A stretch of DNA of 64,000 nt. It comes from UBA3824 sp017541145 (lineage in GTDB: Bacteria > Bacteroidota > Bacteroidia > Bacteroidales > UBA3824). Position numbers and translations under genes: made by a program. The notes beneath the pieces are model-generated. The model saw only the letters and a program-made list of their open reading frames with translations, searched no databases and was not told where the DNA came from. Each line of letters starts with the position of its first letter. The first letter of the stretch is position 1. The stretch lies in assembly GCA_947168365.1 (NCBI GenBank), contig CAMVLO010000004.1, positions 1 through 64,000 of the forward strand, in the 5' to 3' direction. Shown here in pieces: positions 1 through 7,487 of the stretch.

Positions 1-387
1 TGGAATATCAAATTGTTGACTTTCGTTAGGCAATTCAATTTCAGCGAGCAAAAGACCTTCGTTAGCTCCGTAAAACTCGTCAATCTCAATTACAAGATTT
101 CCGTGATTTACAATATACCTTGTTTTTTCGATTGCACCCGGCTCACAAATTCTAAGCATCTCGTTTGCCTCACTTGCCGGTATTTCATACTCCCACTCAT
201 TTCTGGTGATATCAGTATTTTGAATCGAACTTTTTATTGTAACATAACCCTTGTCACCTTTTATTCTGATTCTTACAGATTTTTCCGGTGAAGAATACAA
301 GTAACCTTGTACAATATAAGTACTACATGTTGCAAGATGTTTAAACTCGCCTATCACCAGAAATTTTCTTTCAATTTCGTAAGCCAT
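1..387 (-). CDS. CYTH domain protein, 3' end cut by window edge
   Basis: The reading frame opens with ATG at 385-387 on the minus strand and runs off the left edge without a stop. The N-terminus reads MAYEIERKFLV, which contains the ExExK signature that begins CYTH-superfamily proteins (class IV adenylate cyclase, thiamine triphosphatase, inorganic triphosphatase). Further along are alternating basic and acidic strands such as VRIRIKG and VIEIDEF, as expected of the triphosphate tunnel fold. Members hydrolyse inorganic or organic triphosphates in the cytoplasm; the exact substrate cannot be told from this half. It lies 37 bases from the end of the minus-strand phosphatase gene upstream, so it may be cotranscribed with it. 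Family assignment is firm; the reaction is inference. Confidence 0.8.
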   Translation of the reverse strand, partial: MAYEIERKFLVIGEFKHLATCSTYIVQGYLYSSPEKSVRIRIKGDKGYVTIKSSIQNTDITRNEWEYEIPASEANEMLRICEPGAIEKTRYIVNHGNLVIEIDEFYGANEGLLLAEIELPNESQQFDIP

Positions 388-424
388 TTTTTTGAGTATA
401 CTTGTTATTATTCGTTGTTTTTTT

Positions 425-3202
425 TTAAACTCTAATGCCAATTACAATGATATCATCCAACTGAGTATAAGTTTCGCCAATCCAAGTTTCGTGAGTATCC
501 TGCACGATTCTTTCCTGACGTTTCATCGAGTAAGAATTCATATCAAGAAGCATCTTTTCAAAATTCTTAGTAAGGAACTTTCTGCCGTTTTCACCGCCGA
601 ACTGGTCGATATATCCGTCAGAAGTAAGATAAAAACTATCGCCTTTTCTCAATTGATAAGAGGTTTGCGAGAATTTCTCTTTCTCTCTTACAAAGACACC
701 AATCGGCATCGGGTCAGCAGGCATAACTGTAAGTTTCAAATAACCGCCGATACTCTCACGCAAAAATTCAGGTTTTGCAAGATTTTCCTTCGCCTTATCC
801 TCTTCATTATGAGAAAAACGCTGTACAAGAAAACCGTTGTTGTTAGCACCTGAAAATGTTAACACGTTGGTTTTGAGATTAAATTTCACAAACGACAAGT
901 CCATACCGTCTTTTTGTGATGAATTTATAGAATCTTGGTGCAAAGCTTTTTTAACTTCCTTACGAAGATTAGTTAAAATCTCAGCAGGTTCCAAAACATT
1001 TCGTTCAGTTACAATTTTGTTGAAAAGCGAAACTCCCAACATACTCATAAATGCGCCCGGAACGCCGTGACCTGTACAATCGGCAGCTACGATATAAACA
1101 TAATTTTCGTTGTCACTGTAAAACCAATAATAGTCGCCGCTGACAATATCTCTCGGACGGAAAAACAAGAAATAATCGAAATTAAACGCAGACAAAAATG
1201 TAGGCGACGGACAAACCGCAGTCTGAATACGTTTAGCGTAAACAATTGAATCAGTGATAGATTTATTGGCTTTTTCGATAATTTCCTTCTGTCTTGAAAG
1301 TTCGTTGTTGATTGTCATAATCTCGTTGTTGGCAAGCATGAGGTTTTCCTTCTGAACCGTAATTTCCTCATTTTTCATCACAAGATCGGCATTCTGCATT
1401 TCAATCTTGTTTTGCTGCTCTTTCAACTGCTTGTTCTTCTTTCTCATCAAGATGAACACGATTATAAAGAATATCAACATCGCCAACGCCATGAAAATGA
1501 TAAGCTGCATTTGTCTTGCAGTTTTCTGTTGGTTGGCAATTGTCATTTCCTGATTTTTCTTCTGTTGTTCAAGAAGTTCAATTTCGTTTTGACGCTCTTT
1601 TTCCTCAGCCTCTTTTCTTGCAAGTTCCAACTCGTCATTTTTACGTTGCTGCTGAAGTTGCTGAATTTCATTTTCACGTTTCAAGGCTTCTTGCTGTTGA
1701 CGAGCCAAAGCAAGTGACTGCTCGATACGTTTTTTCTCCATCTCTTGGATTTCATAATTCTTGTTCAACAATTCAATCTCCTTCTGACGAGCTTCCGCCA
1801 AAAGTTGCAACTGTTTGTTGGACAATTCAGAAATCTCTTCATCTACAAGACTTTGTTGAAATTTTTTCTCGGCATCAGTCAACTCTTTCAAATCCTGTGC
1901 GCGATCGCGATCTAACAACTGCTGCCTAACCTGAGCCGAATCTCTAAGAGAAAGATACTTCTTATAATACTCAGTAGCTTTCTTGTCCTCGCCTTTAGCT
2001 TCAAGAATTTTGTTGTAAGTCTGATAAACAGCTTTACGAAGTTCACCATCATCATCACCACCCTCAGCAGCTACTTTTTCGGCATCTTCCACAGCACTAA
2101 TTGCATAAAACTCAGCATTATGCAAATCTTGATCTTTATAATAAATCAATGCAATAATATTATTAACTGTAGCTGCATCATAAATTTGATTGTATCTTTG
2201 ACGCAAATCAGCTGCTTTCTGAAGGTTTGCGATTGCCTGCTCATTGTCATTCATATTTTGATAACACAAACCAAGACTCGTATAAGTGCCGGCATTGAGT
2301 TTTTCATCGTTTGATACTGAATTATCCGAAGCCAACAATTGTTTGTAATATTTTACAGCCTTGTCATATTTATGAATGCAAACATAACAATATGCTACAT
2401 TGTTTAACGCATTAAGCGACTCTTTGATATTGTTATGTTGTGTACAAAGATTATAAAGTTCATAATTTGACTTGTAAACCTTATCATAATCTTTTTCTTT
2501 TTGATAAACCTCATTCAAACGTTGGTAAACCATTTTAGTATTTTGCCAATCGTTTCTCTCTTTGTATTTTTCAAGCAGATACTCGTAATACTTAACAGCC
2601 TCGGCATTATTACCAAGCATTGATTCACAAGTAGCAAGATATCTGGAATTTTCTATAATTTTATCATCTTTTTGTAAATTTTTATAAACTGCAAGAGCCT
2701 CATTGAAACTTTCAGAAGCTCTTTGATAATGTTGACGGTAGAAATAAACCAAACCGATTTGAGTAACAATATCGGCGTCGGTTTCTTTATCCGGATTTTT
2801 TTCAAGCACTTTTCGTGCGGAAAGATAACTTTCGATAGATTTGATAGGTTCGTCAACAGTAATATAAACTTGTCCCAACAAAAGATAATCGCTCAACAAC
2901 ACAGAATAATCTTTGCTGTTTTTAGCCAAGGTAACAGATTTTTGTGCTGCTTCTATAAGCTTTTGATATGTAGCACCTTGTTGCAATGGAGATTGCGTTC
3001 TTACCAACAATTGATACTTGTTGGCAAGCTCAAGGTACAAGCCTGACAATTTTCTGGTGTCGGTTTCTTTTGATATCAAATTCAACAAACTATCTCGTTC
3101 ACGAACAATTTTCGCATTCGTCTGAGCGAATGAACTCAGGCTTGCTACAACCATTGTGAATATCAAAAGCGAAATTTTTATATAGTTAAATAGTCTCAGC
3201 AT
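425..3202 (-). CDS. TPR sensor with SpoIIE/PP2C-type serine phosphatase domain
   Basis: The 925-residue product has an N-terminal signal peptide ending near SFAQ. About 400 residues of tetratricopeptide-type helices follow, then a Glu/Gln/Lys coiled coil at 430-560. A single membrane helix lies at about 566-587, a second short coiled coil comes next, and a C-terminal SpoIIE phosphatase domain fills about 680-925. The phosphatase motifs with metal-binding aspartates are visible: RPRDIVSGDYYW, ADCTGHGVPGAFMSML, LTSDGYIDQFGG and the final LDDIIVIGIRV. Such proteins dephosphorylate Ser/Thr on anti-sigma antagonists or SiaC-like proteins, with the periplasmic TPR part sensing or binding a ligand. 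A SiaC-like protein is encoded at 43537-44109, which may be a target, but the two loci are 40 kb apart. The start is ATG with a signal peptide directly behind it. The partner is unknown. Confidence 0.85.
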   Translation of the reverse strand: MLRLFNYIKISLLIFTMVVASLSSFAQTNAKIVRERDSLLNLISKETDTRKLSGLYLELANKYQLLVRTQSPLQQGATYQKLIEAAQKSVTLAKNSKDYSVLLSDYLLLGQVYITVDEPIKSIESYLSARKVLEKNPDKETDADIVTQIGLVYFYRQHYQRASESFNEALAVYKNLQKDDKIIENSRYLATCESMLGNNAEAVKYYEYLLEKYKERNDWQNTKMVYQRLNEVYQKEKDYDKVYKSNYELYNLCTQHNNIKESLNALNNVAYCYVCIHKYDKAVKYYKQLLASDNSVSNDEKLNAGTYTSLGLCYQNMNDNEQAIANLQKAADLRQRYNQIYDAATVNNIIALIYYKDQDLHNAEFYAISAVEDAEKVAAEGGDDDGELRKAVYQTYNKILEAKGEDKKATEYYKKYLSLRDSAQVRQQLLDRDRAQDLKELTDAEKKFQQSLVDEEISELSNKQLQLLAEARQKEIELLNKNYEIQEMEKKRIEQSLALARQQQEALKRENEIQQLQQQRKNDELELARKEAEEKERQNEIELLEQQKKNQEMTIANQQKTARQMQLIIFMALAMLIFFIIVFILMRKKNKQLKEQQNKIEMQNADLVMKNEEITVQKENLMLANNEIMTINNELSRQKEIIEKANKSITDSIVYAKRIQTAVCPSPTFLSAFNFDYFLFFRPRDIVSGDYYWFYSDNENYVYIVAADCTGHGVPGAFMSMLGVSLFNKIVTERNVLEPAEILTNLRKEVKKALHQDSINSSQKDGMDLSFVKFNLKTNVLTFSGANNNGFLVQRFSHNEEDKAKENLAKPEFLRESIGGYLKLTVMPADPMPIGVFVREKEKFSQTSYQLRKGDSFYLTSDGYIDQFGGENGRKFLTKNFEKMLLDMNSYSMKRQERIVQDTHETWIGETYTQLDDIIVIGIRV

Positions 3203-3292
3203 TTTTAGAGAATAGTATACGTTTGTTCTTTTACAAATTAAGTTCCATTTTTTTGTTTTTCCTCAAATTCTCTAATTATTTTTCAAAAAACT

Positions 3293-5734
3293 CTAAAAAC
3301 CATAAGTCACACCAACCGTAAATGTCCTCAACATCTGCGGATTATAGGGCAAATCAATATCCATTTCAAATGAGTCCATTCCGCCGTAAAGATTATTCGT
3401 TACGTTTTGTACTTTGAACAAAGCGGAAACTTTCTTGGCAAGTTTGGCACTAAGTACCACATCCAAAGTATAATAACTCGGACTCCAGAAATATATATTA
3501 TCTACACCTTGATAATATTTTCTCGCAAATTTGCTGCAATAAATATTATCTAATCTCATGTGCATGATTTTCCAAAAATCGAAGTCAACAGATACTTGTG
3601 CCATTGTTTTCGGTACTCCACGTACGAAATTTTCTTTGAAATACTCTTCTTCAATAGCATCATTATTTGACAAGTATTCGTAACCTTTTGATAATGTAAC
3701 AGCCGCTGAAAAATTCAAACGCATCGGCTTGTAAACATCTTTCATTACACCAATAAACTGCAAACCATAAAGTTTGGTTTTAGCATTCTCTTTGTTGGTG
3801 AAAGCACGAGTAAACACACGGTCTTTCTTAGAGTTTGTCCAATCGGAAACGCCCACCGGAGTATATCCGTCAACAAGAACTCCCGCCGCGTATGCAGAAG
3901 TAAGCGGCACCCAATCTCGAACCAACGGATCTTTTACGGTATTGGTATATCCGACAATTTCAGCATAATTGGTCTTGTTGAAATAGTAACGCAAACCAAC
4001 CTCGGTAGACGACACATGCTCCGGTTTCAACTCTTTTACAGACGGAATATGGTGATAAGCCACGTATGTTTTTCCACCCAAAGTCATCGGAATCGCTACT
4101 GTATAATATTCTTGATTTCCTGACGGCGACTTATATGCGTAACCTTGTGAAGCTCTGAATGTAAGCTTTTTGGTAACTTTCCAAAGTGCAGCAATACGCG
4201 GATTAAACGAACCGCCCCAACGTGAATTGTAATCGTATCTAAGTCCGCCGGTAAATGATACCGAACCTATTGAATAATCTGCCTGCAAATATGTTCCGGT
4301 CTGCCAAAATCTATACGGATAGATACCAAACTGTCCCAAAATAGTATCATTACTATTAAGTGTTCTACCAAAAATTTTGTAAGAATCATAATCTACTTTG
4401 TGCTCATTATCAGTAGTTTTCGGCAAAACGCCTGAATATTGGTAAGAAAAACCGCCATTCAAGAAAAACTTATCTGAACCTTTCCAACTGATATTTTCTT
4501 CAAAACCGAGGTCATCACTTGCGCCCCAATAATAAAGATACTCAGGATTCCAGTTAACACTGCGGCAAGAATTTTTGTCCACTCTATAATTAATAAAGTG
4601 TAATATCGTATTTGACGAAAAATTGTTCTTTGTAAAATCAGTTGACAAAACATAACGCTGAACGTACTCGCCTGACAACGCATGATTGTCTTCATAATTA
4701 TAAGTGAAAGGACTATTACCGTGATTAGTATAATCCATACGATGCAAAAGATTGTAAGAAAATGAAAAAATTCCATATTTCAATTCAAAACCGAGTTGAG
4801 ATCCCGATTGAGGTCTGTCGCACATCGCAGGTTTGTAAAATCCGTCGTTCATAGATCCGTCATGAACATCGTTACCTTCATAATTTATAAAGTAATACAT
4901 CATGTCAGAAAAGAAACTGCTGTATTTTGCAAAAGCCTCAGGAGTTACCATACTCGGCGAAATTTTATAAGTATTACCGTCGGAAGCATTCATTTCTACA
5001 TAATCACTCGTCTGAAAAATATAGTTCCAACGATTGTAAATACTGTAAGTTTCGTCCGGAAGATTCATTTTGTCAACATCAAGATTAGAACCGTAGAAAC
5101 TCAATTGGGCAACGTGCTTTCCGTGACCGATTTTTGTACCGGTATTAAAATTAACGTACCTTTTGCCGCCGGTTCCCACCATCAAATCAGCAGAAGAAAA
5201 ATCCTTCTGTTCCGGTGTCATCGTAACAATATTTATAACACCACCGCACGCATCGTTACCGTAAGACGCCGATGCCGGACCGTAAATAATTTCAATCCAC
5301 TTTGCCTGACGAATCGGAAGATTAGCGCCCAAAGCCATGCCGGTCATACCGGAAGCCTTGATATCCACATCGTTAACAAGAATCTTAGTATAAATATTAC
5401 CGGTCATACCTCGCTGAATAAAACCCTCACCCAACTCATAGTTAGCAGGCTGCGAAACGCGGATTCCCGGTACATTTTTTAATACATCACAAAGTGTAAT
5501 ATATCCGTGATTAATGATTTCATCGTGAGATATGATGTAAAGAGTAACAGGCAATTCATCAGCACTTTTCATGGAACGCGCTGCACGAATCACTTGTTTT
5601 TTTTCAGTCTGATCTTCAATAATATTGGCAGAACCCAAGATGTCACGCTCAATAATTTGATCGAAATCGTCATATTGCGCCTTTGCTGAAAAAGCCGCAA
5701 CTATCAGAAATACAAACAAATATAATTTCTTCAT
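3293..5734 (-). CDS. TonB-dependent outer-membrane receptor
   Basis: The 813-residue product starts with a signal peptide (cleavage near AKAQ). A plug domain follows at about 55-170, with VTLYIISHDEII, LKNVPGIRV, GFIQRGM and the closing GVINIVT strand. The remainder is a long barrel rich in aromatic residues that ends in phenylalanine, as outer-membrane barrels do. It has no carboxypeptidase-like N-terminal domain, so it resembles siderophore, heme or vitamin receptors more than SusC glycan importers. No SusD-like partner or transport operon lies beside it, so the ligand cannot be assigned. An 11-base inverted repeat lies 38 to 72 bases upstream of the ATG. The divergent neighbour is parA. 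Confidence 0.9.
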   Translation of the reverse strand: MKKLYLFVFLIVAAFSAKAQYDDFDQIIERDILGSANIIEDQTEKKQVIRAARSMKSADELPVTLYIISHDEIINHGYITLCDVLKNVPGIRVSQPANYELGEGFIQRGMTGNIYTKILVNDVDIKASGMTGMALGANLPIRQAKWIEIIYGPASASYGNDACGGVINIVTMTPEQKDFSSADLMVGTGGKRYVNFNTGTKIGHGKHVAQLSFYGSNLDVDKMNLPDETYSIYNRWNYIFQTSDYVEMNASDGNTYKISPSMVTPEAFAKYSSFFSDMMYYFINYEGNDVHDGSMNDGFYKPAMCDRPQSGSQLGFELKYGIFSFSYNLLHRMDYTNHGNSPFTYNYEDNHALSGEYVQRYVLSTDFTKNNFSSNTILHFINYRVDKNSCRSVNWNPEYLYYWGASDDLGFEENISWKGSDKFFLNGGFSYQYSGVLPKTTDNEHKVDYDSYKIFGRTLNSNDTILGQFGIYPYRFWQTGTYLQADYSIGSVSFTGGLRYDYNSRWGGSFNPRIAALWKVTKKLTFRASQGYAYKSPSGNQEYYTVAIPMTLGGKTYVAYHHIPSVKELKPEHVSSTEVGLRYYFNKTNYAEIVGYTNTVKDPLVRDWVPLTSAYAAGVLVDGYTPVGVSDWTNSKKDRVFTRAFTNKENAKTKLYGLQFIGVMKDVYKPMRLNFSAAVTLSKGYEYLSNNDAIEEEYFKENFVRGVPKTMAQVSVDFDFWKIMHMRLDNIYCSKFARKYYQGVDNIYFWSPSYYTLDVVLSAKLAKKVSALFKVQNVTNNLYGGMDSFEMDIDLPYNPQMLRTFTVGVTYGF

Positions 5735-5771
5735 ACTTTCGATTCTTTGGTCTTATAATTAACATGTAAAG

Positions 5772-5806
5772 AAAATCAATTTTTTGGAATTAACCAAATT
5801 GATTTT
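5772..5806. promoter_or_regulatory. Inverted repeat upstream of the TonB receptor
   Basis: The arms at 5772-5782 (aaaatcaattt) and 5796-5806 (aaattgatttt) are perfect reverse complements, with an extra GG/CC pair possible inside the loop. It sits in the leader of the minus-strand receptor gene and could be an operator or an RNA hairpin. The high A+T content lowers its significance. Confidence 0.35.
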
Positions 5807-5917
5807 AACATTTTTTCAAACTATTTTCAAGTAAGCATTCTAAAATACTTGATTATTGAATCTAATTTTTTCCATAACATTTTTCTGAAAAATATTTGGC
5901 TTATTTTTTGCAAATTT

Positions 5918-5949
5918 CTTGTAAATTGTTCAAAAATATTATACCTTTG
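5918..5949 (+). promoter_or_regulatory. Promoter of parA
   Basis: CTTG at 5918-5921 is followed after 20 bases by TACCTTTG at 5942-5949. This matches the Bacteroidota -33/-7 pattern with one change in the -33 box. The predicted start of transcription, about seven bases downstream, leaves a leader of about 17 bases before the parA ATG. Confidence 0.65.
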
Positions 5950-5972
5950 GTTTTGAAATTTTTTTTGAATTT

Positions 5973-6779
5973 ATGAGCACTTCAATTATTGCAATAAGCA
6001 ACCACAAAGGCGGTGTTGGAAAAACAACATCCGTTGTAAATATAGGTGCAGGTTTAGCGCTGATCGGATACAAAGTCCTTCTTATTGACATGGATCCTCA
6101 GGCAAACTTGACACAAAGTTATGGTATCACAAAAGCAAAAGTATCTGTTTATGAGGTACTTAAAGGCGAAGCAGAAGTAGAGACCGTGGAAATTTTCGAA
6201 AATCTCGAAATTCTTCCGTCAACTCTCGACCTTTCCGGCGCCGAAATGGAACTTATAAACGAAGCCGGAAGAGAGTACATCCTTTCGGAAGCTATTGCTT
6301 CGATTGTTGATAAATACGACTATGTATTCATTGATTGCCCGCCATCGTTGGGATTGTTGACAATCAATGCGTTGACAGCGGCAACAGAAGTTTATATCCC
6401 GTTGCAAGCCCATTACCTCGCCATCAAAGGTCTTACCAAGATTATCGAGGTAATCGGAAAAGTAAAAAAACGTCTCAACAAGAAAATTGAAATTACAGGC
6501 GTGTTTGTTACACAATTTGACAAACGTAAAGTTCTTCACCGAGATGTTGTGGATACAATTTACACATATTTTCAGGAGAAACTCTTTAATACAAAAATTC
6601 GTGAAAACATCGCACTTGCCGAAGCTCCAAGCCAAGGTTACGATATTTTCCATTATGATCCCGAAAGCAAAGGCGCAGAGGATTATAAAAAACTCTGTAA
6701 AGAAATCATTGAACGTCACATGTCGGAAGACGACGACGAAAACAATGATAATAAGGAAGTTAACAAAGATAACGAATAA
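5973..6779 (+). CDS. parA: ParA/Soj family partitioning ATPase
   Basis: The 268-residue protein begins with the deviant Walker A motif: SNHKGGVGKTT at about residues 8-18. LLIDMDPQANLT follows, and DYVFIDCPPSLG is the Walker B region. These define the ParA/MinD ATPase family that moves DNA or protein cargo on the nucleoid. The C-terminus carries an extra acidic tail (DDDENNDNKE). A canonical ParB does not follow; instead the next gene, 14 bases downstream, encodes a charged unrecognised protein and shares its terminator. Chromosome segregation is the usual role, but an orphan ParA that positions another cargo is possible. Confidence 0.92.
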   Translation: MSTSIIAISNHKGGVGKTTSVVNIGAGLALIGYKVLLIDMDPQANLTQSYGITKAKVSVYEVLKGEAEVETVEIFENLEILPSTLDLSGAEMELINEAGREYILSEAIASIVDKYDYVFIDCPPSLGLLTINALTAATEVYIPLQAHYLAIKGLTKIIEVIGKVKKRLNKKIEITGVFVTQFDKRKVLHRDVVDTIYTYFQEKLFNTKIRENIALAEAPSQGYDIFHYDPESKGAEDYKKLCKEIIERHMSEDDDENNDNKEVNKDNE

Positions 6780-6793
6780 AAAACTGATTTGCT

Positions 6794-7438
6794 ATGGCTA
6801 AGAAAAATTTCAAAGGCGGTCTCGACAGTCTGATTGAGAAATCATTGGGAATGAGAAAGTCTGCCCTAAAAAAAGGCGAATTCAAAGGCAATCCTATCGA
6901 CCTTGTGCCGTCTGACGATTCTGACGAAAAAAACTCTCAGAAAAAGGACTCAAAGGATAAAACCGAGAATAATATAACAGACAAGCCGGCAAAATCGGAT
7001 AAAAATAACAAATCCGGCAAAAAACAAAATCAACCCAAGCCGGACAAGAATCAAGATTCTGAAAATCAAAAAGTTGAAAAAGAACAACAAGTTACTGAAA
7101 ATGAAGTTGTAAAAGAAGAAAACAATATTCAGGAAGTTTCAACACAAGAAACTGATACTGAAGAAAATACCGAAATTTCAGAAACCGAAAACGTTGATTC
7201 TCAGAAAGAGGATAAGATAACCGAAAAGCAAGAAAATCCTGAAAATCAAGAGGATGCTACAGAAATTCAAGAAGATGACACCGAAAAAATCGCATACTTG
7301 AAAAATGTAATTCAAGATTTAAGACACGAACTTTTCTTGTGGCGAACCGGTAAAATTACGGAACAAACTTTCAACCACACTCTCCACGAACACGGTTTGA
7401 AATACAATCCTGATAATAACGAAATAGAGGAAATTTAA
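6794..7438 (+). CDS. Uncharacterised charged partner of ParA
   Basis: The 214-residue product has three parts. A basic N-terminus (KKNFKGGLDSLIEKSLGMRK) might fold as a short helix. A low-complexity region of about 120 residues is dominated by Glu, Lys, Asn and Gln. A compact C-terminal segment at about 168-214 contains ELFLWRTGKITEQTFNHTL and ends in NEIEEI. I see no ParB nuclease or CTPase motif (no GERR-type arginine box) and no helix-turn-helix. The 14-base gap to parA and the shared terminator argue that the two act together, perhaps with this protein as adaptor or ParA activator: basic N-terminal peptides of ParB proteins stimulate ParA ATPase. That role is inference. The stop codon lies inside the terminator stem. 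Confidence 0.75.
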   Translation: MAKKNFKGGLDSLIEKSLGMRKSALKKGEFKGNPIDLVPSDDSDEKNSQKKDSKDKTENNITDKPAKSDKNNKSGKKQNQPKPDKNQDSENQKVEKEQQVTENEVVKEENNIQEVSTQETDTEENTEISETENVDSQKEDKITEKQENPENQEDATEIQEDDTEKIAYLKNVIQDLRHELFLWRTGKITEQTFNHTLHEHGLKYNPDNNEIEEI

Positions 7439-7458
7439 AATTAAATTTCCTCTATTTT
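7423..7458 (+). terminator. Intrinsic terminator of the parA operon
   Basis: A 16-base perfect stem pairs 7423-7438 with 7441-7456 around a two-base loop and continues into a run of T. The last five codons and the TAA stop of the upstream gene form the left arm. Confidence 0.85.
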
Positions 7459-7487
7459 TTTGCAGTATTATAAAATCAACTTCTCTC

